A DNA stretch of 32,257 nucleotides, from contig CBDBJK010000022.1 of assembly GCA_965206395.1 (NCBI GenBank), positions 1 through 32,257 of the forward strand, in the 5' to 3' direction. Numbering within the stretch: the stretch's first letter is position 1; each line of letters opens with the position of its first letter. This DNA is from CBDBJK01 sp965206395. GTDB taxonomy: Bacteria > Chloroflexota > Dehalococcoidia > Lucifugimonadales > CATOSD01. The notes below the pieces were generated by a model, which made no database searches, had not been told where the DNA came from, and saw only the letters and a list, made by a program, of their open reading frames with translations. The translations under genes and the position numbers were made by a program. Below, piece after piece: positions 15,270 through 22,827 of the stretch.

Positions 15270-16481
15270 ATGGGTTCAATGGCTTTAGAGGGCATCCGGG
15301 TAGTCGACTTCACCTGGGTCTGGGCTGGCCCTTATTGCACCAAGCAGTTGGCCGACATGGGTGCTGAGGTGATAAAGATAGAGACCGCCACCCGTGTGGA
15401 TGAGGTTCGCCGAGGGCCTCCCCAGCTTGACGGCGTTCCCGGCACGAATCGCAGCGGCACCTTCAATTTCTTTAATCGGAACAAGCTGAGTTGCAGCATT
15501 AATCTGAAGGCTCCCGGCGGACTGGATTTGCTAAAGAGGCTTGTAGCGATCAGTGACGCCGTAGTGGACAACTTCACTCCCAGAGTCCTGCCAGCCCTGG
15601 GCCTCGATTATGCCTCGCTGAAAACGGTACGTCCCGACATCATAATGGAGTCCCTGACCGGGTTCGGGAGTAGTGGCCCTTACAAGGACTACGTTTCCTA
15701 TGCGGAGCACTCCAGCAACTTTGCCGGGCTTACTTCGCTGACCGGAACACCAGATCGGCCAATGGGGGACATGAACGCCCTATCAGACCATACTGTGGGG
15801 CTAATGGGAGCCTTTGCGCTACTTTCGGCCCTACATCATCGCGCCAAGACGGGGGAAGGCCAGAGAATAGACCTTTCCCAGGTCGAGGCCATGGTCTCCT
15901 TCCTGCCTCAAGGAATAATGGAGTATACCCTGAATCAGCGAGTCCGCGAGCGTAATGGCAACCGCGACGATATTATGGCTCCCCATGGCGTATACAGGTG
16001 CCAGGGTGAAGACCAGTGGGTTTCCATCGCTGTAGCTACTGACGAAGAATGGGAAGCCATGGCAAAAGTCATGGGCCATCCTGAGTGGTCTGAGGACGAG
16101 AGGTTTTCCGAAGCCCTTCAGCGCTGGAGCAACCAGGACGTCCTGGATCAGCTAATACAGGGTTGGACAGAGAGATATACCCACTACGAGGTCATGCATG
16201 CTTTGCAAGCTGTGGGCGTGGCAGCCGTCGCCACCTTTACCAGCACTGAACTTATGGATGACCCTCACATCAAAGATCGAGGCTTCTTTGTCCAGACCGA
16301 CCATCCTGTGATAGGCCCTCAGGTGCTGACGGGGCCGTCATGGAAGATGTCAGATACTCCGGGACGCATAAGAAGAACGGGGCCTCTGTTGGGTCAGGAT
16401 AACGAGTATGTTTTCTGTCAACTCCTGGGCCTATCTTCAGAGGAATTGAACGAACTGACCCAACGAGGCATCGTACACTGA
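15270..16481 (+). CDS. CaiB/BaiF family CoA transferase
   Basis: An intact 403-residue family III CoA transferase: IRVVDFTWVWAGPYCTKQLA, MGAEVIKIET, FFNRNKLSCSINL, FGSSGPYKDY, RPMGDMNALSDHTVG (candidate catalytic Asp in GDM), GEGQRIDLSQVEAM, and the C-terminal GRIRRTGPLLGQDNEYV. The start at 15270 is chosen because TAGGAG lies five bases before it and the conserved N-terminus follows; the longer frame upstream is not conserved in character. It lies 108 bases after the first CaiB-type gene. Pairs like this can form heteromeric transferases, as in SmtAB of Chloroflexus, but each may also act alone. Confidence 0.92.
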   Translation: MGSMALEGIRVVDFTWVWAGPYCTKQLADMGAEVIKIETATRVDEVRRGPPQLDGVPGTNRSGTFNFFNRNKLSCSINLKAPGGLDLLKRLVAISDAVVDNFTPRVLPALGLDYASLKTVRPDIIMESLTGFGSSGPYKDYVSYAEHSSNFAGLTSLTGTPDRPMGDMNALSDHTVGLMGAFALLSALHHRAKTGEGQRIDLSQVEAMVSFLPQGIMEYTLNQRVRERNGNRDDIMAPHGVYRCQGEDQWVSIAVATDEEWEAMAKVMGHPEWSEDERFSEALQRWSNQDVLDQLIQGWTERYTHYEVMHALQAVGVAAVATFTSTELMDDPHIKDRGFFVQTDHPVIGPQVLTGPSWKMSDTPGRIRRTGPLLGQDNEYVFCQLLGLSSEELNELTQRGIVH

Positions 16482-16664
16482 GCCTGAACAGGTCTATTCT
16501 AGAGTTGAACCTCATAGAGCGGGTGTTGATAACCTGACCCAGGCAGTTAACGCTGCTTTTCAACGAGCCAACCCAAAAGAGTCTCTATCAAAACTAAACA
16601 ACATCTCAGGCCAGCCGATCAGGGGGTTATACCTGGCGAGGATGGAGGCAAAGAGGCTGTCGCG

Positions 16665-17696
16665 TCAGTTGAGCGCGCTGAGCGGCTTGAAGCCGACGAG
16701 CTTTGCGGTCACAAGCTGTCGTTGGTCGTAAAACGGCCTGTTCGCGCATGTCACGAGGGTTATCGTGGAGTCGTCTGTGTCATGGATGCGAAGCTCGCTC
16801 TGGTGTATCACCCTGGAGGAGACGACCTGGTATAGATACTCTCCATCGTCGTTCAGGATGCTGACGTATACGGGGTCGCCGTTCGTGATATACTCCGCCA
16901 CCTCGTGCAGCTTGTTGAAGACGCTGCCCTCTCCCTTGACGAAGCTCTCCAGATGACCGAAGAACCAGCCGTTGCCCGATTCGCCTGGATTTGCCGTGTC
17001 CGGTATATGACCCACGATATTGTCTGGGGTCTCGTAGGTGCGGCTGTCACCAAGGTCTACGATTTCAAGGTCGTCGACAACGGAGTCAACGCCGATGATG
17101 GGTATGCGGATTCTCTGGGCGCTGGCGCTTGTCCCCTTTTGCGGCAGGTCTAAAGCTGACACTGGTCGGAAACCCGCCGTGCGGCTGGTGTCTACTGGCG
17201 AGTAAACGTCTGTGCCCGCCCACATTGGCTGATGCCAGTACTTGGGGTGCAGCTGAGAGGCCGGGTAGATCGAGGCGTAGCTGGACACAGGGAACGCGGA
17301 GCCTTCTGTAGCCGCCTCACTTCCCACACTCGGAGCCTTGGAAGGGGGTGGGAAGGTCGCGTAGTCTCCTTCGTTCTGCGCTGAGGCTTCCTCGCCGAAG
17401 AACGACGCAAGGTCTGTTACTACAGCCTGGACGGGTTTGAAGGAGCCGTCAGGCATAATAGCGCCATGGACGGTTCCAATGGAGGATGCGGTCGGTGAGG
17501 AGGGCAGGGTCACAGGGCCGTCGAACGAGGCGTTCAACTTGGATAGCTGTGTGGATGAGTACCAACCCAGGCCGTAATAGGCTCCAACGCCGGACAACAG
17601 TAGCAGCCCAATGGCGACCAGGGTAAGCCCCAAAATGAATCCCAAACGGCTTTGAGGTCGGGATTCCGTCTGAGTGCCGCTTTCACCTGATTGCAT
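16665..17696 (-). CDS. Sortase family protein
   Basis: About 343 residues. A basic N-terminus precedes one membrane segment (about residues 18-44, GFILGLTLVAIGLLLLSGVG). A long Ser/Pro-rich extracytoplasmic spacer (45-185) follows, then a sortase domain: IRIPIIGVDSVVDDLEI, GWFFGHLESF with the catalytic His, and ITLVTCANRPFYDQRQLVTA with the catalytic Cys of TLxTC and a downstream Arg (the usual C-to-R arrangement). Sortases cleave sorting motifs and attach or crosslink surface proteins. No LPxTG-like substrate is visible in the window. ATG 17696 follows GGGAGG by four bases; the in-frame TTG upstream overlaps that site. Confidence 0.9.
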   Translation of the reverse strand: MQSGESGTQTESRPQSRLGFILGLTLVAIGLLLLSGVGAYYGLGWYSSTQLSKLNASFDGPVTLPSSPTASSIGTVHGAIMPDGSFKPVQAVVTDLASFFGEEASAQNEGDYATFPPPSKAPSVGSEAATEGSAFPVSSYASIYPASQLHPKYWHQPMWAGTDVYSPVDTSRTAGFRPVSALDLPQKGTSASAQRIRIPIIGVDSVVDDLEIVDLGDSRTYETPDNIVGHIPDTANPGESGNGWFFGHLESFVKGEGSVFNKLHEVAEYITNGDPVYVSILNDDGEYLYQVVSSRVIHQSELRIHDTDDSTITLVTCANRPFYDQRQLVTAKLVGFKPLSALN

Positions 17697-17900
17697 CACA
17701 CCTCCCAAAACCCCTACCGCCTCTTACGCTCCACCAGGACGTTTTGCTCAAGCTGGTGGCGGTCAACCGAGTGGCTGCATAATTACATAGTACCACCTGA
17801 CTGCCAACGTCGCCAGGATGAAATCAAGATGATCTGGGCTATGGAGATTACCTGAAACGGCCCTTGAAGTCTCGATCAAACAGTCCCAAATAGAAGACGA

Positions 17901-17923
17901 CCGCTCCTGAGATACTGGAGCGG
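17901..17923 (-). terminator. Hairpin, probable terminator of the 22.2-18.0 kb operon
   Basis: CCGCTCC and GGAGCGG form a 7-bp stem around a 9-base loop. On the minus strand it is followed by TCGTCTTCTATTTGGG, a T-rich tail similar to that after the 4971-5000 hairpin. It lies about 115 bases beyond the last gene of the minus-strand operon. The rest of 17697-18038 shows no gene. Confidence 0.45.
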
Positions 17924-18038
17924 CCCACTGTTAGTTTCAGAGAACTGAAATACCGGACGCTAGAAGACTGTGAGGCTGCCAGCACAGTCCGCCACGCATA
18001 AATCAAGCTACATCCGCTGAGGTCAAACGGGGGTAGGC

Positions 18039-18251
18039 TTATCTTACGCGAGGCGCGTGCATAGCGCCACTTGCAATAGGCTCGTTCAGGTAAACGTCAC
18101 CATTGCGAATCTTGATATTGAATCCGCAGTCGGGATTGCTGCACACCCATGCCTTGTAGTGAATAGGCGCGCCCTGACTTCCGAAGTCGGATAGGGGCAA
18201 CAATTCACCGTCAGCACACTTGCGGCATCTAGGCCATCCATTCTGCTCCAT
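18039..18251 (-). CDS. Zinc-ribbon small protein
   Basis: A 70-residue protein with two Cys pairs, WPRCRKCADGELL near the N-terminus and WVCSNPDCGFNI further on, forming a treble-clef or zinc-ribbon metal site. Such small ribbons often bind nucleic acid or partner proteins, but function is not known here. ATG 18251 follows GGAGGAGGG; an in-frame start further upstream would add a non-conserved basic stretch. It is the last gene of the operon, 84 bases after thpR. Confidence 0.75.
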   Translation of the reverse strand: MEQNGWPRCRKCADGELLPLSDFGSQGAPIHYKAWVCSNPDCGFNIKIRNGDVYLNEPIASGAMHAPRVR

Positions 18252-18335
18252 TGGTTGGTCCCTCCTCCTTTTCCACCACCCTGGTGATAAAGCGCCGCAA
18301 GTATACCATCCGCGTGTTGGTTTTGCCAAGCCCTA

Positions 18336-18941
18336 TTAGCTGGAACCATTACGAGAGCGGCCTTCAATTGGCATAGAGGCAATGGATTCGTAAACCGCAC
18401 CGTCAGGCAACAGCGTGCTTTGCATCAGGCTAATCGAGTCTACTTCGATGTGAAGTCCGGGCTGCACTCGCGTCGAAAATATAGCTTCGGCGGCCCTTTG
18501 CCTGTCGGCTTTCGATGACCCGTCTCTTATTCGGGCGACCGTCAGATGAGGATTGAATCCGCGCCTGTCTTCTGCGAAGCCGAGCGTCGCCAGAGCGACT
18601 TCGACCTGCTGGTGCAAAGCTAGCAAGGGAGACAGGTCGCCGCCGATGCCAACCCACAGCACTCTGGAAGCGTTCCGATTCGGGAAGACTCCGGGCTGAC
18701 CAAGCTCCAACGCGAAGGCTTTGCTAGCCTGCGCTGCCTGAGATACAGCGGCAACTATCGATTCAACCTGGGATTTCGGAACATCTCCCAGAAACTTCAG
18801 CGTGAGGTGAATCCCTTCAGGCCGCACGAGCCTCAGCCCTGGAATTTGAGTATCCTTGAGCTGCTCGATGAGATCAGCGAGCGCGTTCCTTACCTTCGGT
18901 GGAAGTTCAACGGCTACGAACACGCGTATCGTCTTGCTCAT
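18336..18941 (-). CDS. thpR: RNA 2',3'-cyclic phosphodiesterase (2'-5' RNA ligase family)
   Basis: A 201-residue 2H phosphoesterase with both HxT motifs: GIHLTLKFLGDVP (near residue 45) and FNPHLTVARIRDG (near residue 131). The two His and two Thr form the active site, which hydrolyses 2',3'-cyclic phosphates and can ligate 2'-5' tRNA halves in vitro. The N-terminal IRVFVAVELPPKVRNAL and length are typical. Its ATG overlaps the stop of the glycosylase gene by four bases (ATGA), so translation is probably coupled. Confidence 0.93.
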   Translation of the reverse strand: MSKTIRVFVAVELPPKVRNALADLIEQLKDTQIPGLRLVRPEGIHLTLKFLGDVPKSQVESIVAAVSQAAQASKAFALELGQPGVFPNRNASRVLWVGIGGDLSPLLALHQQVEVALATLGFAEDRRGFNPHLTVARIRDGSSKADRQRAAEAIFSTRVQPGLHIEVDSISLMQSTLLPDGAVYESIASMPIEGRSRNGSS

Positions 18942-19480
18942 TGCCCTTTCAACTCGTCACGCAACTCTTTGAGACGGCAGTACCAGTGTACGAGAACGTC
19001 AAACGAAAAGGCGGCGTTGGCCGGGCTTGGGTTCGGAACCATAAACACCCTGGAACGCCCTATGGAGCGAGCTTGAAGCCCTAACTCTGGTCGCTCGTCC
19101 GTTTCCTCTGAGTATTTCAGGTAGTTGCGATAGGCCATTGCCCCGTGAAAGCACACGATTAGCGGCTGAAAGCGTTCCAGCTTCTCCTTGAGAACTGGCG
19201 CCCACTGGCGAAAGTCGGCTGCTCGCAGGTCTGACGCTCCGCTGGACGGCCTTTTCACCACGTCGGTAAAACCTATGCCCTGCTCAATGGCCTTGTGGCC
19301 TGTGTTTGCGTTCAGTGGCTCATTCAGAAGCCCTGAGCGGTTGACGGCGGGCCAGAAGCGATTGCGTGGCGAGGCGAAGTAGCACCCTGCCTGCACCGAT
19401 GTCAGCCCAGGATTCAGCCCCACGAAAACGATGTCCAGCCCAGATTCCAGGTAATCAGGCAGGGACGTCATATCAGTCAT
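18938..19480 (-). CDS. Mug-like G/U(T)-mismatch DNA glycosylase (uracil-DNA glycosylase superfamily)
   Basis: About 180 residues with motif 1 LDIVFVGLNPGLTSVQAG and motif 2 VFMVPNPSPANAAF, plus ASPRNRFWPAV and GIGFTDVVKRP, as in the Mug/TDG family, which removes uracil or thymine opposite G. Motif 1 has Asn in GLNPG like Mug, instead of the Asp of family 1 enzymes. The start is uncertain: ATG 19480 avoids overlap with the preceding dioxygenase gene, while an in-frame upstream start (19522) would overlap by 17 bases; neither has a strong Shine-Dalgarno site. The 3' end is coupled to thpR. Confidence 0.9.
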   Translation of the reverse strand: MTDMTSLPDYLESGLDIVFVGLNPGLTSVQAGCYFASPRNRFWPAVNRSGLLNEPLNANTGHKAIEQGIGFTDVVKRPSSGASDLRAADFRQWAPVLKEKLERFQPLIVCFHGAMAYRNYLKYSEETDERPELGLQARSIGRSRVFMVPNPSPANAAFSFDVLVHWYCRLKELRDELKGQ

Positions 19481-19505
19481 AGCGCACAAGCTGTTGATTC
19501 CGGCT

Positions 19506-20498
19506 CTACGACCAGACGCCAAATCCTATTGCGCACCCTGTTCCCGCTGGCGACCGATAGCTTGGCACATAGTCCGACCACTCATGGCCTAATCCCTCAG
19601 CGGCCCCTGCCATAGCAATCCAGTTACGAATCTCAGACGTGCCTGAATCCATTCGCTCCTTGGGCAGAGACACGAGCGTGTCTGAATCTCCCTCGCGCAA
19701 TGCCTTCATTACCAGGCAATCAAGCTCCTCGTCAATCACGAAGTGGCTAAGCCCGCCGGAGGCGATGACACCCACACGCATTTCGGCAGGCAAGGACTCT
19801 ACGGCTGCCCGTATTTGCCTGCCCAACTGAAAGCAGCGATTCAAAGTCGGCTGGTTGGGAGGATAGTAGGTATTTATCATGACGGGAACGGTTGGGATGA
19901 TGTTTTCCTGCATAATTCTGCGATGCACGAATGCGTAAGCGTGGCCCATGCTGGGGCGATGTTCTGGCATACGGTTCCCGTGGGCAATATCGAACTCCTG
20001 ATCCCGAAGATGCTCGATCATGTGCAGTCCCAAATCCGATGCTACCGGATAGGCTCGATCTCCGTCAGGCTCGCCCCAACCAAATGCGGAGGCGCGTCTG
20101 GCCTCTGGCATGTCAGGTGTGATCACAGCCTTGTCGTTCACGAATGTATCACCCCAATAGACCATTATGGCGGGCCTGTTGTCGTCCAGAAACAACTCTT
20201 CTTGATCGTCCCCAACGATGATGAGTGCGTCCAGCGAGGCACCGGCCAACCTCTCGGCGAGATGAGCTATGCCCTTCTGGTTGGCTTCGTGGCGTTGACT
20301 CCACCTCTCTGGCGTAAGCTCCTGGCTAATCGAAGACGGAGCCATCTCCAACAACTCCTCGAAGGTGCGATGCGTGCCTGTGTTGTCGATCAGACCAGGA
20401 TTACGTACATCCCTGTCTCCAAGGCTTGACCATAGCTCTGACGGGGTGCTCAACTGAGGACTGTGAGAGGTTCCCATAGCCAGTACGATCTGTCCCAT
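19506..20498 (-). CDS. LigB-family extradiol dioxygenase-like protein
   Basis: A 330-residue class III extradiol dioxygenase catalytic-subunit homologue (protocatechuate 4,5-dioxygenase beta/2,3-dihydroxyphenylpropionate dioxygenase group). LAMGTSHSPQLSTP supplies H12, one of the iron ligands; LIIVGDDQEELF, VPVMINTYYPPNQP and VIASGGLSHFVID (H252, active-site His) follow. These enzymes open catechol-type rings next to the hydroxyls using Fe(II) and O2. The operon also holds two SDRs, consistent with oxidation of a ring-derived or hydroxylated substrate, but no hydroxylase or downstream hydrolase is seen. GGAGGAGAA precedes the ATG. Confidence 0.88.
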   Translation of the reverse strand: MGQIVLAMGTSHSPQLSTPSELWSSLGDRDVRNPGLIDNTGTHRTFEELLEMAPSSISQELTPERWSQRHEANQKGIAHLAERLAGASLDALIIVGDDQEELFLDDNRPAIMVYWGDTFVNDKAVITPDMPEARRASAFGWGEPDGDRAYPVASDLGLHMIEHLRDQEFDIAHGNRMPEHRPSMGHAYAFVHRRIMQENIIPTVPVMINTYYPPNQPTLNRCFQLGRQIRAAVESLPAEMRVGVIASGGLSHFVIDEELDCLVMKALREGDSDTLVSLPKERMDSGTSEIRNWIAMAGAAEGLGHEWSDYVPSYRSPAGTGCAIGFGVWS

Positions 20499-20548
20499 AA
20501 TTCTCCTCCATCATGCTGACGTACTTATTGCGCGCTTAGCAAGCATCC

Positions 20549-21343
20549 TTACGAGTGTACAGCCGCGCTTCCGCCGCCGCCTGCCCCTATCGACTCTCCC
20601 GTGATGGCCTCAGCCTTTGGAGAAGCGAGGAAGGTGACCACGTAGCCTATCTCGGTGGCATCCACGATTCGGCGAATCGCCATTCTCTGGGCGATGCGCT
20701 TCTCGACCTCTTCGACCGAGATACCCTCGCGCCGGGCCTGCTCCTCGTGCATCGGCTCTGTGCACTCTGTGCGGGTCGCGCCCGGATGCACCACGTTGAC
20801 GGTAATTCCGTCCGGGCCTAGCTCGTTGGAAAGGGTGTTGGTCAGGTGTACGAGGGCGAGGTTGCGCACGCCGCTATACGTCCCTGAATTTCGCGCCGCA
20901 AGGCCGCCTATGTTGATGATTCGTCTCCATCCCTGCTTTTGCATCAGAGGTGCTACCGCCTTGGCGCAGCGAAGGTATCCGACGACCTTCGTGTCGATGT
21001 CAGACAGCAGGTCTTGATCGTTGGCGTCGGCAAGCGAGCCTCCCACAAGGCCGCCCGGTGCAGCGGCGTTGTTCACCAGAATGTCCACCTTGCCGAATGC
21101 GGCCATCGCCGTTTCTACCATCTGTTTCACCGACTCGTTGCTGGTCGTGTCGGTTGGAATGGCAACTATGCGACGGCCTGTTTCGGCCTCAAGCTCTTTC
21201 GCGGCCTGTTCGAGAACATCCTGACGCCGTGCGCAGATGGCAACGTCTACGCCCTCTCGCGCAAGCTCCCTTGCGATGGCCTTTCCGATTCCAAGGCTGG
21301 CCCCTGTGACGATTGCCGTCTTACCTGAAAGTTCCAAATCCAT
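20549..21343 (-). CDS. SDR-family oxidoreductase with altered YxxxK
   Basis: A 264-residue classical SDR: AIVTGASLGIGKAIA (TGxxxGxG), VDILVNNAAAPGG (NNAG-like), then INIGGLAARNSGTYSGVRNL. The usual S...YxxxK reads Y-S-G-V-R, so the catalytic Lys is Arg, and the catalytic Ser position is not obvious. The C-terminal ITGESIGAGGGG is typical (VTGQxIxVDGG). The NAD(P) fold is certain; normal dehydrogenase catalysis is questionable. It lies 16 bases after the next SDR and 50 before the dioxygenase gene. Confidence 0.9.
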   Translation of the reverse strand: MDLELSGKTAIVTGASLGIGKAIARELAREGVDVAICARRQDVLEQAAKELEAETGRRIVAIPTDTTSNESVKQMVETAMAAFGKVDILVNNAAAPGGLVGGSLADANDQDLLSDIDTKVVGYLRCAKAVAPLMQKQGWRRIINIGGLAARNSGTYSGVRNLALVHLTNTLSNELGPDGITVNVVHPGATRTECTEPMHEEQARREGISVEEVEKRIAQRMAIRRIVDATEIGYVVTFLASPKAEAITGESIGAGGGGSAAVHS

Positions 21344-21359
21344 GTTCTGCGCCTTTCTT

Positions 21360-22196
21360 CTAATATGGCAGTTGAGTATCCGAATGCTCTCGCATATATT
21401 GCGCTTGACGAACGCCGAAGTCCTCCTGAAGCTGGACTGTCAGGCCGCCGTCTACGGTCAGAGCGTGGCCTGTGATGAACGCGGCCTCGTCCGAGCAAAG
21501 GAACACGATGGCGTTGGCGATGTCCACAGGCTGCCCCACCTTTCTCAGCGGGTACTGGTCTTCAAAGAAGCGCAGCCCCGAAGGGTTCTCGTTCCAGCTA
21601 GCCTGAAGTCGTTCGGTGACGATGTGTCCCGGACAGATGGCGTTGACTCTTATTCCCATCGGCCCGAAATCGGTTGCCATCTGTCGCGTCGCACCGATGA
21701 CCGCCGCCTTGCCTGCCTCGTAAATGAGCTTGCCAGGGGCCACCAGCAGACCATGCACCGACGCGATGTTCACGATGCTGCCCGCGCCCAATCTTCGCAT
21801 TTCAGGCACGGCATACTTGACGCCAAGGAATATGGATTTCACCAGCACCGACATGCCAGCGTCCCACGCCTCCTCCGAGACCTCTAACGCGCTGCCGCCA
21901 CTATCCGAATGAGCAGGACTGTACGCGTTGTTGACCAGAATGTCCAGCCTGCCCCATAATGCCGATGCCTTTTCGACCATGGCTTTGATATCATCATGAC
22001 TGCCCACGTCTGCTCGAAAGCTCTCCGCCGTGTTACCCTCCTTCCGAATGGCATCGACGTTGGCCCCAGCAGCGCTCATATCGATGTCTGTAATCAAGAC
22101 CTTCGCCCCCTCCTCCGCGAGACGACGCGACGCAGCGCCGCCGATTCCCTGCGCGCCTCCGGTGACGATTGCCACCTGTCCGTCCAGTCTTCGCAT
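21360..22196 (-). CDS. SDR-family NAD(P)-dependent oxidoreductase
   Basis: A 278-residue classical SDR with AIVTGGAQGIGGAASRRLA, the acceptor-strand acid in VLITDID (suggesting NAD preference), ILVNNAYSPAHSDSGG, IVNIASVHGLLVAPGKLIYE with catalytic Ser, Y-E-A-G-K (intact YxxxK), and FITGHALTVDGGLTVQ. First gene of the minus-strand operon; GGAGG lies seven bases before its ATG, and a TATATA-rich stretch upstream (22220-22245) probably holds the promoter. Substrate unknown. Confidence 0.93.
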   Translation of the reverse strand: MRRLDGQVAIVTGGAQGIGGAASRRLAEEGAKVLITDIDMSAAGANVDAIRKEGNTAESFRADVGSHDDIKAMVEKASALWGRLDILVNNAYSPAHSDSGGSALEVSEEAWDAGMSVLVKSIFLGVKYAVPEMRRLGAGSIVNIASVHGLLVAPGKLIYEAGKAAVIGATRQMATDFGPMGIRVNAICPGHIVTERLQASWNENPSGLRFFEDQYPLRKVGQPVDIANAIVFLCSDEAAFITGHALTVDGGLTVQLQEDFGVRQAQYMREHSDTQLPY

Positions 22197-22385
22197 AACT
22201 TGCCTCCATAAGGTCAGATTTTTATATATTTATATATAGTGTTGTCGTGTTTTTGGGAATGTGCGGCAACCCTTTTGAAAACGAGACGCCTCATGTCATA
22301 ATGGTTAGCACATTGTAACCCGTGATGCGCTCGACAGAAAGCCTCAGTAGCAACAAGGGTTGAGTGCGAAGGCGTGAGGACGATT

Positions 22386-22640
22386 ATGGCCGACGATATA
22401 ATAGGCATGGACGAAATGATGGCCGTTTACGAGGTCACGGACCGCTTCGGGATAGACCGCGAGAGCATAAGCGTTCCGCTCGAAAAGGAAGGCGTTGGAG
22501 CCGTGAGCAGGCAGTTCACCGGCGAAGTCGAGATCACGGTGCCGCTTACGATTCCCGTCCGCGAATGGCTTCCAACCCTTCAGGATGAGCTGGTGCGGCT
22601 TGGGTTTCTGATCCTGAACGACGAGGACGACGAGTTTTAA
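22386..22640 (+). CDS. Hypothetical small acidic protein
   Basis: An 84-residue protein (MADDIIGMDEMMAVYEVTDR to LNDEDDEF) with strongly acidic ends and a central beta-rich segment (QFTGEVEITVPLTIPVREWL). No Cys and no membrane segment. I do not recognise a family. GTGAGG lies just before ATG 22386; an in-frame GTG four codons earlier is an alternative. It stands alone between a minus-strand operon start and a repeat element. Confidence 0.6.
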   Translation: MADDIIGMDEMMAVYEVTDRFGIDRESISVPLEKEGVGAVSRQFTGEVEITVPLTIPVREWLPTLQDELVRLGFLILNDEDDEF

Positions 22641-22686
22641 CGAATCTGGCAATAATTTACTGATGATAGACTACTGCGAGGCGTCT

Positions 22687-22768
22687 CACCCTCATCCCAG
22701 CCTTCTCCCGTCAAGGGAGAAGGGGTGGTCTCCTCTCCCTCGGACGGGAGAGGATTGAGGTGAGGGTG
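22687..22768. repeat. Cruciform-type intergenic palindromic repeat
   Basis: The outer arms CACCCTCA (22687-22694) and TGAGGGTG (22761-22768) enclose two inner hairpins: CCTTCTCCC/GGGAGAAGG (22701-22709 with 22715-22723) and CCTCTCCC/GGGAGAGG (22732-22739 with 22746-22753). This resembles a dispersed CCCTCA/CTCTCCC-type palindromic family in bacterial intergenic DNA. It sits between the small acidic gene and the FIST gene and could also terminate transcription. Confidence 0.8.
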
Positions 22769-22827
22769 TTCTTCTTCCGCCATTTATGGTTTAGCCATTC
22801 ATGCAATGAACTTGTAGGAGGTGCGAT

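Noticed and set aside
19743..20429. A 228-codon plus-strand frame across the LigB-like gene
   Set aside because: It is a shadow of the conserved minus-strand dioxygenase frame and has no ribosome-binding site or recognisable domain.
22687..22768. CRISPR-like repeats
   Set aside because: The similar hairpin halves are inverted, not direct, and no regular spacer series is present anywhere in the window.
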